Notes under the pieces: model-generated
Seen by the model: the letters and a program-made list of their open reading frames with translations, nothing else
Databases searched by the model: none
Told to the model about the DNA's origin: nothing
Position numbers and translations under genes: made by a program
Part shown: positions 8,744 to 18,032 of the stretch, piece after piece
How the letters are laid out: each line of letters starts with the position of its first letter
Numbering within the stretch: the first letter of the stretch is position 1
NCBI RefSeq assembly: GCF_002008365.1
Contig: NZ_MRDL01000051.1
Coordinates: 62,001-126,000 of the forward strand
Source: Rhizobium leguminosarum bv. viciae USDA 2370
GTDB lineage: Bacteria; Pseudomonadota; Alphaproteobacteria; Rhizobiales; Rhizobiaceae
DNA length: 64,000 bases
Reading direction: 5' to 3'

Positions 8744-10132
8744 TCAAGCCGCTCCAGGCTGTCTCGCCACTTCGTAGCGAGCCCGGCTCAGGCTGACCAG
8801 GCTCGCTATTGCCGCGCAGCCGCCCGCAGTGACGACCGCAAATTCGAGCGCGCTCGACAACGGCAATGTTGCGAAGATGATCGACATGCAGATCCCACCC
8901 AGGGTTTGGCCGAGAAGCCGCGCGGTGCCCTGCATGGCGCCGGCGGCGCCGCTTCTGGCTTTCGGTGCCGACAGAAGGAGAATTCGGTTGTTCGGCGTCT
9001 GGAACAGTCCGAAACCGAGGCCGGCGATCACAGTACCGACGAGAAACGCGATACCTCTCGGGTCGGGCGGGGTGAATCCGACCATCAGTAGGCCCAGGGC
9101 GAGCAGCGCGCCGCCGATGGCGCAAAGCCATGCCGTCTTGAAGCGGTTTGCCAAACGTCCCGAAATGGGCGCGATGATCGCGGTCGCGGCAGGCCAGGGC
9201 ATCATGTATAGACCGGCCAAAACCGGCGTCATGTGCAACGTGTGTTGAAGGTAAAAGGGTAGCGCGATGTAGCTCAGCATCTGGCCGCAGAAGCACGATA
9301 TCGAGGCGATGATCGCCACGCGGAATGCCGGTTCCGCCAGCAGGTCCGTGGGAACGATTGGTGCGTCACTGTTCCGTTCAAGGCGCAGCAGGACGAAAAG
9401 GCAGGCCAGCGAGGCGGCAATGAGGACGGCACCGCTTATCGGCGCGATCGCTATCCGGTCGGCGCCGCAGAAGAAAAGGATGAACATCAGCGTGTTGGCC
9501 AGCATCACCTTTGCGTTCAGCTTTCGCTTTGCGCCCTGAATTTGCCCGAGCAGACCGCCGCCGAGCAGAACGATGGCGCCGAGTGGTATATTGACTGCAA
9601 ACAGCCAAGGCCAGGTCGTGACGGAAAGGATGGCGCCGGCAATGCCGGGGCCGGCAGCGGAAGAAATGGCGATGACCATGGCATTGATGCCGATGATCGG
9701 ACCCAGCATGTGCTGCGGCACAGCCGAGCGCAGGTTCATCATGGCAAGCGCCATGATCGCGCCACCTCCCAAGCCCTGCGCGAAACGAGCGAGGATCAGT
9801 AAGGGAAGGTCGCCTGCGAAGGCGCAGGCTGCGGAAGCCGCGGTGAACAGCGCGACGCCGATCAGGAAGACCCGCCGCGCGCCGTAGATTTCACCCAGCG
9901 CACCACATGGAAGAATGGCAACAAGCACGGCCAGCTGATAGGCCGAGACGACCCATACGGTGTTACCCGCCTCCGCGTGCAGTGAGACCGCGATCGAGGG
10001 TAAGGCGACATTGGCAATGGCTCCGTCCAAAACGACAAGAACAAGCGTAAGGAGCAACATGGCAATAGCCAGGTACCGTCGAGGCGACGCCAGGCCGTCT
10101 TGAGAAATTGGTGCGGCGTAGGTGAGGGACAT
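8744..10132 (-). CDS. MFS drug:H+ antiporter, DHA2-like
   Basis: 462 residues, largely hydrophobic. LDGAIANVALPSIA in the first helix and the GEIYGARRVFLIGVALF loop between helices 2 and 3 match the DHA2 (14-helix) efflux family, as does GLGGGAIMALAMMNL. It would export drugs or other toxic organic compounds at the cost of the proton gradient. A GAGGAG-type ribosome-binding site precedes the ATG. The LysR gene is divergent, 119 bp away, and is its likely regulator. Confidence 0.88.
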   Translation of the reverse strand: MSLTYAAPISQDGLASPRRYLAIAMLLLTLVLVVLDGAIANVALPSIAVSLHAEAGNTVWVVSAYQLAVLVAILPCGALGEIYGARRVFLIGVALFTAASAACAFAGDLPLLILARFAQGLGGGAIMALAMMNLRSAVPQHMLGPIIGINAMVIAISSAAGPGIAGAILSVTTWPWLFAVNIPLGAIVLLGGGLLGQIQGAKRKLNAKVMLANTLMFILFFCGADRIAIAPISGAVLIAASLACLFVLLRLERNSDAPIVPTDLLAEPAFRVAIIASISCFCGQMLSYIALPFYLQHTLHMTPVLAGLYMMPWPAATAIIAPISGRLANRFKTAWLCAIGGALLALGLLMVGFTPPDPRGIAFLVGTVIAGLGFGLFQTPNNRILLLSAPKARSGAAGAMQGTARLLGQTLGGICMSIIFATLPLSSALEFAVVTAGGCAAIASLVSLSRARYEVARQPGAA

Positions 10133-10194
10133 GAGAACTCCTCGATGTTTGTTGGACGGTCGACTACTTAGGCTTTGCTGATTGCCCGCGCCAG

Positions 10195-10222
10195 ACGCAA
10201 CAAAATCAATCGACCGTTGCGT
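10195..10222. promoter_or_regulatory. Inverted repeat between LysR and MFS genes
   Basis: ACGCAAC (10195-10201) and GTTGCGT (10216-10222) are perfect complements spaced by 14 bases, in the divergent promoter region. The spacing and T-rich spacer are unlike a terminator and fit a LysR-family operator. It lies 30 bases before the LysR start, where it could serve autoregulation and control of the exporter. Confidence 0.5.
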
Positions 10223-10251
10223 AATGCGCCATGCCTGAATAGAATTGAGCC

Positions 10252-11151
10252 ATGTCTGATCTCGATCTTAACCTCTTGGTGGCACTGGATGCGTTGCTGC
10301 GCGAGCAGAGCGTATCGGCCGCCGCCCGTCGGCTTGGCCTCAGCACGTCCGCCATGAGCCGGACGCTGTCACGGTTGAGGACCACGCTGGGTGATCCGAT
10401 CCTTGTGCCGGCCGGGCGCGGCATGGTTGCGACGCCTCATGCCCTGGCGATTGGTGCCGAGGTACATTTGTTGAAAGAAGCCGTGCAAGCCGTGCTTAGT
10501 CCGCCGTCGACCGTCGAGATTCGGGAGGTGCGGCGCCACTTCACGATCCGTGCCAATGAAGCATTCGTGCTTCTCTACGCCGCGGGTCTGAGCGCCGCTG
10601 TGACGAACGCTGCGCCGGGGATAAGGCTTCGCTTTGCGCCGAGATCGGACAAGGACGTTCAGGCTTTGAGGGACGCGGCGATAGATTTGGACATCGGCGT
10701 CCTCCCGCGAGACAGCGGGGAGTTGCGTTGCCAAACTCTTTTCGAGGATCGGTATGTCGGTCTCGCAAGGGTAGGGCACCCGATATTCGATGCTGATCGG
10801 CTAACGGCCGAGCGCTATGCCGCCTGGGGTCACGTGCTCTTCTCGATGCAAGCGGATTTCGCCGGTCCGATCGACAGGGCGCTCGCCGAATTGGGCCATG
10901 TCCGTGATGTCAGACTGATCGTGCCAAGCTTTCCGGCAGTGATAGCAGTTGCGGCGGCATCCGATTTGATCGGCTCGATTCCGAAATCATATTGCAAGTC
11001 CGCGGCGATAAGCCATATCAAGACCTTTGACCTGCCTGTGGCTGTGTCGGGTTTCACCATCGTGCAGGCGTGGCACCCCCGCATGGACGCAGATCCCGTG
11101 CATCGCTGGCTGAGGGCGCTGATTTTTGAGACGTTCCACTCGATGAACTGA
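10252..11151 (+). CDS. LysR-family transcriptional regulator
   Basis: 299 residues. An N-terminal winged helix-turn-helix (DLNLLVALDALLREQSVSAAARRLGLSTSAMSRTLSRLR) is of the NodD/PcpR type, in which D-L-N-L-L starts the protein. A two-lobed effector-binding domain follows. The ligand is unknown. It is divergent from the DHA2 exporter, the standard layout for a LysR protein that controls the neighbouring gene. The Shine-Dalgarno is weak (AATTGAGCC). Confidence 0.88.
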   Translation: MSDLDLNLLVALDALLREQSVSAAARRLGLSTSAMSRTLSRLRTTLGDPILVPAGRGMVATPHALAIGAEVHLLKEAVQAVLSPPSTVEIREVRRHFTIRANEAFVLLYAAGLSAAVTNAAPGIRLRFAPRSDKDVQALRDAAIDLDIGVLPRDSGELRCQTLFEDRYVGLARVGHPIFDADRLTAERYAAWGHVLFSMQADFAGPIDRALAELGHVRDVRLIVPSFPAVIAVAAASDLIGSIPKSYCKSAAISHIKTFDLPVAVSGFTIVQAWHPRMDADPVHRWLRALIFETFHSMN

Positions 11152-11488
11152 GTACGTGGCCCGTCAAAGCAAGCGCTTCGTTCCCGTTCCGCAGACGGGA
11201 TCCCGCGATCTTATGCAGTGCAGCCTCCCGTTGATGCAGGGAGCGAGAATTGCTGCTCGGCACCGCCGAATGGTGATCGCTAATGGCGCCAATAAGCGGA
11301 CACCAGTCGTGAGCGGCTGCTGTGAAATTACCGGCGGCTGCATCATGCTGACACTGGCTGTCAGCAAAGGTGGTCGATAATCCTGAGACCGCGGGTGTCC
11401 GAGCCAGTCGCCATTTCGTCGGAATGTCCGGCTATGCCGTCGGATGCCTGGGCTTCAATCCCGCCCCAATCGGAGCAGAGTCCCCGAG
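11152..11488. other. Intergenic stretch without recognised gene
   Basis: 337 bases between two plus-strand genes. Frames in it lack ribosome-binding sites and family signatures. Only a short CGGGATCCCG palindrome stands out, with no clear function. Confidence 0.4.
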
Positions 11489-12664
11489 ATGAAGCCGCAC
11501 CACCGTATTTTCTTCATTCAGTTTGCCGTGGCCCTTTCCCTGGGGGCGTTTGTTTCGCGGCTGCCCGACCTTCAGCTTAAGTTCAGCCTTACGGAAGGGG
11601 AGCTTGGCCTTCTGCTCGCCGTCATGTCCTCCGGGGTTCTCTGCGGGTTGACGGTTTCGGTGAGGTTCATCGAGAGGCTCGGTGCGCGCACCACCGCTTT
11701 CGTCACCGTCTTCGGTGCGTCGTTTTTTTTCGCGCTGATCCCCTGGATGCCTTCAGCTCTCCTGGCGGTGCCATTGTTCTTCATTGCCGGCGTTTTCACC
11801 GGAGCATTCGAGATCAACGCCAATATCGAAACCGATCGCCATGAGGCGCTGCTTGGGTACCGCATCATGAGCCGGGCTCACGGTATGTGGAGCCTCGGCT
11901 TCTGCATCACCGCCCTTGTTGCCGCCGGCATGCGGCAGGCTGCCGTCTCCATCGAACTGCATACCTTCATCGTCCTCGTGACGGTCTTGATTGCCGGGTC
12001 GATCGTCTTCTCCGGGATCGAGAATGCGCCCCGGCGGCAGGACGCTCACTCCGGAGATACGCCGATCATCGCTTTTCCCACGATCGGACTGCTCCCCCTT
12101 TGCCTTGTCGCCGCAGCTCCGCTTCTTGCCGAAGGCGCAAGCGTCGACTGGTCGGCGATCTATATGCGGGACGTCTTCGCGGTCGAACCCTTCGTCGGCG
12201 GGCTCAGCGTGACCATTTTCTCCTCGTTCATCGCCATCGGGCGGCTCAGCATGGACCCTGTCATCGACCGCTTCAATCCGCGCCCGGTCGCAATCACTCT
12301 GCTTGGGATCGCGGCCATCGGTGTTGTCATGGTTGCGACGGCGACACACCCTGTTGTCGCGCTCGCAGGCTTTGGCCTGACAGGTATTGGCTGCTCTTCA
12401 GTTTATCCGCTTGCCATCTCGGCTGCGGCCCGACGCACGGATCGACCCGCACCCGTCAACGTTGCAGCGCTTGGGCAGACGACGTTCCTTGTGTTTTTCG
12501 CCGGGCCGCCACTGCTCGGTTTCGTTGCCGAACACTTCGGCATCCGCTTTTCGTACTGGGCGGTCGTCCCTGTTCTCGCCGCAGCATTGCTGGTCACCAG
12601 GGCACTTGCCGCTGATCCTGCCCCGGTCACAGGCCAACCCGAACCGGCGCAACCACGCGGTTGA
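11489..12664 (+). CDS. MFS transporter, YbjJ-like
   Basis: About 391 residues from the ATG at 11489, with twelve predicted membrane segments. SLGAFVSRLPDLQ in helix 1 and GVFTGAFEINANIETDR near helix 4 resemble the YbjJ/sugar-type MFS group, in which the N-terminal half is best conserved. The substrate is unknown. The C-terminal tail PAPVTGQPEPAQPRG is proline-rich. The frame extends to 11444, but the conserved sequence begins at KPHHRIFF. Confidence 0.8.
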   Translation: MKPHHRIFFIQFAVALSLGAFVSRLPDLQLKFSLTEGELGLLLAVMSSGVLCGLTVSVRFIERLGARTTAFVTVFGASFFFALIPWMPSALLAVPLFFIAGVFTGAFEINANIETDRHEALLGYRIMSRAHGMWSLGFCITALVAAGMRQAAVSIELHTFIVLVTVLIAGSIVFSGIENAPRRQDAHSGDTPIIAFPTIGLLPLCLVAAAPLLAEGASVDWSAIYMRDVFAVEPFVGGLSVTIFSSFIAIGRLSMDPVIDRFNPRPVAITLLGIAAIGVVMVATATHPVVALAGFGLTGIGCSSVYPLAISAAARRTDRPAPVNVAALGQTTFLVFFAGPPLLGFVAEHFGIRFSYWAVVPVLAAALLVTRALAADPAPVTGQPEPAQPRG

Positions 12665-12938
12665 CACGCCACGCCGGCCTCCGCTCTCCTAAGCTCGTTC
12701 ACGTCCGCACCGGAGGGCAACCTCCGGCTTTCGCTGGTGAATCGGGCGAGCGCAATGTATTTCCCATCGCGCCCAAGTATTATAAGTGGCCATCGGAAAT
12801 ATAGCTCGTATAGGTGAGGAGCTAATTCCGCGTACTGTCGTCAACTCTTGGCCAATGGTTTTGCTGCTCAAGCATTGCGGACACAGTCCATCTCGTCTGA
12901 ATGGACCTGATTTGGATGGCGAAACTGCAGCCTTTCGG

Positions 12939-12964
12939 CCCGACAAAACATATGTTTTGTCGGG
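12939..12964. promoter_or_regulatory. Perfect 26-bp palindrome in a 498-base gap
   Basis: CCCGACAAAACAT is followed at once by its exact reverse complement, with the centre at CATATG. There is no loop and no T-run, so it is more like a protein-binding site than a terminator. It lies 199 bases before the CHAP-like gene start, in a gene-free stretch (12665-13162) where I recognise nothing else. Confidence 0.5.
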
Positions 12965-13162
12965 TTGTGATGGCCGTGTCCGGCCCCAAGGGGAGGCTCG
13001 CCGACGGAGTTCTGCGCCTCGCTTCGGACAAATTTCCGCCGCCAAAATGCCAGTATTAGTTGTTTCTAAATCACGCCATAATTCGCATCTACGTTGCCGC
13101 GGCTGTTTTATTCTTCGCCACATTTCGGAATTTCAACATTATACAAACAATGGTGGGTAACT

Positions 13163-13585
13163 ATGAAGGTTATTCTCGTCATCGTCCTCACGGTGCTTGC
13201 CGTGCCCTGTGAGGCGGACATGCTCGGCACGGCGTCCAAGTACAAGAGCATGCATGAACGCTCCATCTCCTTCCTCAGCATCAATCCGCGCAGGGTGTCG
13301 TGGTGCGGTGCGTTCCTGGCCTTTGTCGCCAAGCGATCTTCGCGGGAACCGCCGCCCAACCCCAATATGGCGGCGTCTTGGAGAAAGTTCGGCAAGCCGG
13401 TGTTCTTCCGCGCCGCCAGGCGAGGGGATGTCGTGGTGATCCGCACCGGTCGACGCTTTCATGTCAGCCTGTTCGATCACATCGACCAGCGCCGCCAGTA
13501 CGTCTACCTGTTCGGCGGCAATCAATCCAACCGGGTGCAGCTGTCGCGCTATCGCGCCAGCTCGGTGGTCGCCGTGCGACGATGA
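13163..13585 (+). CDS. Exported CHAP/NlpC-P60-like protein (TIGR02594-like)
   Basis: About 140 residues from ATG 13163. A signal peptide (MKVILVIVLTVLAVPCEA) precedes a small domain with VSWCGAFLAFV, holding the likely nucleophilic Cys, then GDVVVI and HVSLFD with the catalytic His, and YLFGGNQSNRVQL near the end. This order matches the papain-like cell-wall amidase/endopeptidase group annotated TIGR02594. The role is probably peptidoglycan cleavage in the periplasm. A GGGTAACT leader precedes the ATG. The domain is minimal in size. Confidence 0.75.
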   Translation: MKVILVIVLTVLAVPCEADMLGTASKYKSMHERSISFLSINPRRVSWCGAFLAFVAKRSSREPPPNPNMAASWRKFGKPVFFRAARRGDVVVIRTGRRFHVSLFDHIDQRRQYVYLFGGNQSNRVQLSRYRASSVVAVRR

Positions 13586-13642
13586 TGTTGGGTGAGAACT
13601 CACCCTCCTTCCAAACCTCGATGGCGGCGGGAAAAACAGGCC

Positions 13643-14428
13643 CTACGCCTTGCGCGCCCTGATATGGAGGAAGATCGGTGCAATGCGGGTATCGGCGACC
13701 ACTGGCTCGGCGAGAGCCACCTCGACTGACGCCATGGGCTCGCCGAAGGCTTCGATCGTCAGTCCCGATTCGACGATCATCGACACCCAGGTCGACAGCG
13801 TCCGGTGAAAGCGGGGGACGGCAAACGGCGTCAGCGTCGCCCGTTCGGCCTCGGGGATGGAGGAGAAGATCCAGCGATCGATCCGGCCGTCGCTCTCGTC
13901 GAAATAGTCGGCGATCTCAACCGCGACGGGCTCGCCGGCCTGATTGCGGATATTGCGGCGTGTCGGCGGCACGAAACAGGGGTGCAGGATCGAAAACTGC
14001 AGGAAGCCGCCCGGCTTCAGGACCCGGTGGATGCCCTTCAGCACCTCGCGCTGGTCGGCCATGTCCATCATCGACATGAAGGCGGTGACGAAATCGAAGC
14101 TCGCCTCCGGGAAATCGATGCTCTGGCCGTCGCCGAGCACATAGTCGATGCCGAGCGGCGCTTCTGCCTCGCTCTCGCGGGCATAGCGAATGAAGGTCGG
14201 GGCGATGTCGAGCCCGGTCATGCGGGCGCCGAGGCGGGCGACGGCGCGGGTATTGGAGCCTTCGCCGCAGCCTAGGTCGAGCCCCGCTAAGCCGGTGACC
14301 GACGGCAGCATGCCGAGAAAGGCCGGTGTGTTCAGCGCGTCGCGGTATTTGTCGTAGCCGGCGCGGCTGTAGATCGTCCAGGTCTCGGCATTGCTCTCCC
14401 AATGGGCGGCGACATCATTGGCGTTCAT
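13643..14428 (-). CDS. Class I SAM-dependent methyltransferase
   Basis: 261 residues. LDLGCGEGSNTRAVA (about 50-64) is the SAM-binding motif I; GLDIAPTFIRYAR is motif II, and LKPGGFLQFSILHP the post-motif strand. It belongs to the UbiE/Methyltransf_11 group that modifies small molecules. The substrate is not apparent. The TTTCCTCC-like ribosome-binding site (AGGAGGAGAGCC on the minus strand) is strong. Confidence 0.85.
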   Translation of the reverse strand: MNANDVAAHWESNAETWTIYSRAGYDKYRDALNTPAFLGMLPSVTGLAGLDLGCGEGSNTRAVARLGARMTGLDIAPTFIRYARESEAEAPLGIDYVLGDGQSIDFPEASFDFVTAFMSMMDMADQREVLKGIHRVLKPGGFLQFSILHPCFVPPTRRNIRNQAGEPVAVEIADYFDESDGRIDRWIFSSIPEAERATLTPFAVPRFHRTLSTWVSMIVESGLTIEAFGEPMASVEVALAEPVVADTRIAPIFLHIRARKA

Positions 14429-14751
14429 GGCTCTCCTCCTTGTGCGATCGGAACGGGCGGGGAGCTATAAGCGGAGCGTGTGGCAATGGGAAGACGGGCG
14501 GTCCACTGTAAGCGGTTCACGCCTATGGATCATGACCAAGTTCGCGTGCACTATCATTCGATCGAGAGGATAGGGGGCTGCTGTGTCCGACGAAGTGATC
14601 ATCCGCGAGCTGGTCGGCCTCGATCAGACGATGACAATTTTCCCGCGGCCCCCGCAGCTTGGCCGCAAGTGCCACCACTAGCGCAAAGCGGGACGGACGG
14701 AAGAATTGCCCGCCTTGTGCTGGCGGCGATTTTACGGTCGCATGAACAGGC
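14429..14751. other. Intergenic stretch, possible short ORF
   Basis: 323 bases between a divergent methyltransferase and the end of the phosphatase gene. A GTG-started frame at 14583-14681 (32 residues, MSDEVIIRELVGLD at its start) follows an AGGATAGGGGG sequence, but it has no recognisable family. I see no repeat or structured element. Confidence 0.3.
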
Positions 14752-15072
14752 TTAGAGATGCCGGGGCACCTTTGCCTTCAGCAGCTGCACGAGCGCGGGG
14801 TCCATGAAATCGTAATCATCAGGAATATGAAGGCAGATCAACCGCTTGTCCTTGAGAGCTGACCGGTACTTGCCCTGGACTTTCGCACGGTGAGCCTTCT
14901 CCATGACAAAGACGATATCGGCCCATTCGACCAGCTCGTTCGATAACGGATTTTCGGCATCCTTGTTCGTACCTGCCGAGGAGACTTCGATTTCAGGCCA
15001 GTTCGCGAAGACCTGTTCGGCCGTCGGGCTGCGAAGCTTGTTCTGACTGCAGACGAACAGCACGTTTTTCAC
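14752..15072 (-). CDS. Low-molecular-weight protein tyrosine phosphatase-like protein (COG4551-like)
   Basis: 106 residues from a GTG at 15072, preceded by GAAGAGAGA. It starts (M)KNVLFVCSQNKLRS, so the C-x5-R phosphate loop has Cys8 and Arg14 and sits at the very N-terminus as in LMW-PTPs. The general-acid loop may be near IPDDYDFMDPAL. It should remove phosphate from a protein or small-molecule phosphotyrosine-like substrate. It is a shorter relative of the classical enzymes. Confidence 0.8.
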   Translation of the reverse strand: MKNVLFVCSQNKLRSPTAEQVFANWPEIEVSSAGTNKDAENPLSNELVEWADIVFVMEKAHRAKVQGKYRSALKDKRLICLHIPDDYDFMDPALVQLLKAKVPRHL

Positions 15073-15149
15073 GTTTCTATCTCTCTTCAAGTGAATAGGG
15101 CCGGCGATAGCACAATTCCGTGTCCGGGCGAACCAAGGGAGTTGATGCA

Positions 15150-16553
15150 TCACCCTCGGCTGACACTCTTGAACGCAGCGATGATGCTTTGTGCGGCGAG
15201 TTGCGCCTCATCTGACGTCGTCTGGAAATTGGTGACGGAGAGGCGCAGGACGTCGCGGCCGCGCCATTTGGCGCCGCCGGCGAAGATTATGCCGTCCGCC
15301 TGGATCTTTTCGATCGTCTTTCGCGTCAGCGCGTCGCCCTCTTCGGAGGGCAGGTCCGTTCCGAAGCGGATGACGAGCTGGTTCAGCACGACGTCGTTCA
15401 GTATGCCGATGCCCGGTTGCCGCGACAGGAGATCGGCGATCAGCCGCGCTGAGGTGCAGCACTGATCGATGAGGGTGGTGATGCCGTCGCGGCCGAGATG
15501 TTTCAGCATCGCCCAGGTGGCAAAGCCGCGTGCCCTTCTCGAAAGCTCGGGCACGTAATGGGAGGGATCGCGTTCGCCTTCGCCGGCGAGCGGCAGATAG
15601 CTCGCGGCAATCGTCATGGCGCGGCGATGAGCGAGTTCGTTACGGACGATCGCATAGCCGCAATCATAGGGCGTCTGCAGCCATTTGTGGCCGTCGGTCG
15701 CCCAGCTGTCGGCCGCTTCGATGCCGCGGCTGAGGTGGCTGGTCTTCATCGATGCCTGCGCCCAGAGGCCAAAGGCACCATCGACATGCACCCAGGCGCC
15801 TTTCGTCTTCAACAGCGGGATGATGGCGGCGAAATCGTCGAAGGCGCCAGTATTGATCTGCCCCGCCTGGAGAATGGCGATGACGGGACCGGAGACCGTA
15901 TCGAGCGTGCCCGCCAGCGCGGCCGGGTCTATCCGGCCTACCGGATCGGTGCGCACGCGCAGCACGCGATCGTGGCCGAGGCCTAGGAATTGCAGCGCGG
16001 AGAATACCGTTGTGTGGGCATCGTCGCCAATCAGTACGGTAATCTCGGGGGCGCCGAACAGGCCGTTGGCATCGGCATCCCAGCCCACCTGGCGCAGCAC
16101 CTCGCCGCGCGCGGCGGCAAGGCAGGTGAAGTTCGCCACCGTCGCACCCGTGACGAAACCGACCGAGCTTTCGGCCGGCAGCTGCAGGAGATCAAGGAGC
16201 CATCTCGCCGCGACGGTCTCGACAGCGGACGCGGCCGGGGCAACGGCATGGTTTCCGGCATTCTGGCCCCAGGCGCTGGTGAGGAAATCAGCCGCGACGC
16301 CGACCGGATGGGAGCCGCCGATGACCCAGCCGAAAAAGCGCGGCCCTGTGGTTGCATGCAGCCCGGGTTCGGCGCCGTCCGAGAGACGCCTGATGACATC
16401 AAGCATATCGGAACCGGCCGCCGGCAGCGGTTCGTCGAAACAGGCAAGCGAGGCTGCGTAGTCGTGGGTGGGCACGTGGCGGGCGGGCGCTGCCTGCCGG
16501 AATCTCGCCGCAAGGCGGGCGGCTTCCCGAAACAGAGATGCAATTGCCGTCAT
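15150..16553 (-). CDS. PLP-dependent group II decarboxylase-like enzyme
   Basis: 467 residues from ATG 16553, preceded by CAGGGGGG. The fold-type I pattern is clear: TGATVANFTCLAAAR near the cofactor phosphate, HVDGAFGLWAQAS with the pyridine-contact Asp, and TDGHKWLQTPYDCGYA with the Schiff-base Lys at about residue 289. It resembles aromatic-L-amino-acid/glutamate-type decarboxylases. The substrate is unknown. The frame is open further upstream, but the homology begins at MTAIASLFREAARL. Confidence 0.87.
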   Translation of the reverse strand: MTAIASLFREAARLAARFRQAAPARHVPTHDYAASLACFDEPLPAAGSDMLDVIRRLSDGAEPGLHATTGPRFFGWVIGGSHPVGVAADFLTSAWGQNAGNHAVAPAASAVETVAARWLLDLLQLPAESSVGFVTGATVANFTCLAAARGEVLRQVGWDADANGLFGAPEITVLIGDDAHTTVFSALQFLGLGHDRVLRVRTDPVGRIDPAALAGTLDTVSGPVIAILQAGQINTGAFDDFAAIIPLLKTKGAWVHVDGAFGLWAQASMKTSHLSRGIEAADSWATDGHKWLQTPYDCGYAIVRNELAHRRAMTIAASYLPLAGEGERDPSHYVPELSRRARGFATWAMLKHLGRDGITTLIDQCCTSARLIADLLSRQPGIGILNDVVLNQLVIRFGTDLPSEEGDALTRKTIEKIQADGIIFAGGAKWRGRDVLRLSVTNFQTTSDEAQLAAQSIIAAFKSVSRG

Positions 16554-16867
16554 GCGGATCCCCCCTGCCGCCATCGATCCTGGAGGGGCACACCCTCGAA
16601 AGCAGGCTGCCGGCACACGCAATCTAGCCGATATCGCCGGGGCTGTCTTCGCCGTGGGCGATCCCGGATATGGGCTCCGGGGCCTTCCTTGGGCTTGCCC
16701 AGACCTCAAGATAAATTGAGCATCGGGGATGCGCTTCCTAAATATCTACAATAACTACCTTATACCGTTCTGTCCATTTTTGAAATTTCGTGGCTCTTGT
16801 TGAAAATGATTGCCTTTTTTTAAGTATCGTTCAATAATGTGGAAATATCATTTGCACCATTGTCAAG
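16554..16867. other. AT-rich intergenic stretch
   Basis: 314 bases between divergent genes. From about 16735 to 16870 the base composition drops to clearly AT-rich (TTTTTGAAATTTCG, CCTTTTTTTAAG), in contrast to the flanks. It probably holds the promoter of the following membrane peptide gene; nothing else is recognised. Confidence 0.4.
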
Positions 16868-17293
16868 TTGGTGCTGCCAATTAGCGAGGGATGTGCACTG
16901 AAATATTTCCTTCTCTACGCGCTGACGTGCACGTTGGTCGGGATAGTTCTTCTCTTCATTATCCGTGAAGTTGTGCCATTCGCGATCGACAAGCCAACCG
17001 AGCAATCAGCGGCCGGACCAACCGGTGAGCCGTTGAACGCGGCAACCGGCGAGCCGGCGCCCGCGGCAACCGGAGAGTCGGTGCCCGGGCCAACAACCGA
17101 TCAATCCGCCGTCCAGCCAGCCGATCCCTTGGTCGTCCGGTCTACCGGCCAGCCGGTCGACGGGCCAGCCCGTGAACCGGTGGTCGGGCCAACCGGTGAA
17201 CCGGCTACGGGGCCGACCGATCAATTGAGGGGCGGTCCGAGCGGTGAACCGGCCGTCCGGAAGGGCGGTCGGCTGGGGAGCCCGGCGCAGTGA
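16868..17293 (+). CDS. Single-span membrane protein with PTGEP-type repeat tail
   Basis: Up to 141 residues. One hydrophobic segment (YFLLYALTCTLVGIVLLFI) near the N-terminus is followed by about 100 residues of low-complexity sequence built on repeats such as GPTGEP, AATGEP, AATGES and STGQP. The DNA repeats (ACCGGTGAGCCG) are visible too. The start is uncertain: TTG 16868 or GTG 16871 are in frame, and the sequence CTGAAATATTTC after GAGGGATGTGCA would start at the membrane span but needs CTG. I do not recognise a family. It could be a surface-spanning tether. Confidence 0.5.
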   Translation: MVLPISEGCALKYFLLYALTCTLVGIVLLFIIREVVPFAIDKPTEQSAAGPTGEPLNAATGEPAPAATGESVPGPTTDQSAVQPADPLVVRSTGQPVDGPAREPVVGPTGEPATGPTDQLRGGPSGEPAVRKGGRLGSPAQ

Positions 17294-17427
17294 TCGGCGC
17301 TTGAGATGATTGATTTCCGTTCGATCTCGTAACTCCGAGCCTAGGCTGAAGTACGAAGCTTGCTGACACCGGTTGACGGCTGGAGCCATCTGTATTGAGA
17401 GTAGCTCTCATCTTGCAGGAGGTCCCG

Positions 17428-17934
17428 ATGGATGGAAGCGGCACGACGATCAGGCATATCCAGGCAGACGAAGTGGAGGCTTTCCGGCGCATCCGTCTGG
17501 AAGCGCTTCGCACCGAACCGTCTCTCTTTGCAAGCCGCTACGAAGACTGGGCGGCTCTTTCTCTCGAGGAGTGGCGCAATCGCTTGAACGAGCCGGTTTT
17601 CATCGCCTTTCAGGATGGTGAACCCGTCGGCATAACAGGCCTGCTCCGGCAGCGGTCGAGCAAGATGGCTCATCGCGCGACGATCATCATGGTCTACGTC
17701 AGACGGAGCCTGCGTGGAACGGGCCTTGCCGCGAAGCTGCTCAGCGCGGTGGCCGATCACGCGCGTGATATCGGTATCCTGCAGCTGGAACTCTTCGTCA
17801 GTGCGGAGAACCCGGCGGCAATACGGTTCTATCAGCGGGAAGGCTTTTCCGAGATCGGCAGAATTCCCGGCGGGGTTCTGGAGGAGGGCAGGGAGATCGA
17901 CGACGTCATGATGGCTCTCCGTCTGGTCGGTTAG
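17428..17934 (+). CDS. GNAT-family N-acetyltransferase
   Basis: 168 residues from ATG 17428, directly after a strong CAGGAGGT site. VRRSLRGTGLAAKLLSAVADHAR contains the acetyl-CoA pyrophosphate loop (R/Q-x-x-G-x-G/A in a slightly altered form, RGTGLA), followed by LFVSAENPAAIRFYQREGF, the usual motif B. It transfers an acetyl group to an amine of unknown identity. Neighbours give no clue to the substrate. Confidence 0.87.
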   Translation: MDGSGTTIRHIQADEVEAFRRIRLEALRTEPSLFASRYEDWAALSLEEWRNRLNEPVFIAFQDGEPVGITGLLRQRSSKMAHRATIIMVYVRRSLRGTGLAAKLLSAVADHARDIGILQLELFVSAENPAAIRFYQREGFSEIGRIPGGVLEEGREIDDVMMALRLVG

Positions 17935-18032
17935 CTCTCACGCGATGTTTCGGCGCATATCGGTTTGCCTGAGCTATTGACCTCAAGCGGGGTTGGGGTT
18001 GCAGGATGCCGGTATGGGCTGGAGGGTTGGCT

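Noticed and set aside
11156..11380. Plus-strand 74-residue frame after the LysR gene
   Set aside because: No start signals or family; the minus strand is open too.
14583..14681. 32-residue GTG frame
   Set aside because: Some AGG-rich sequence upstream, but no homology and ordinary codon use; not called as a gene.
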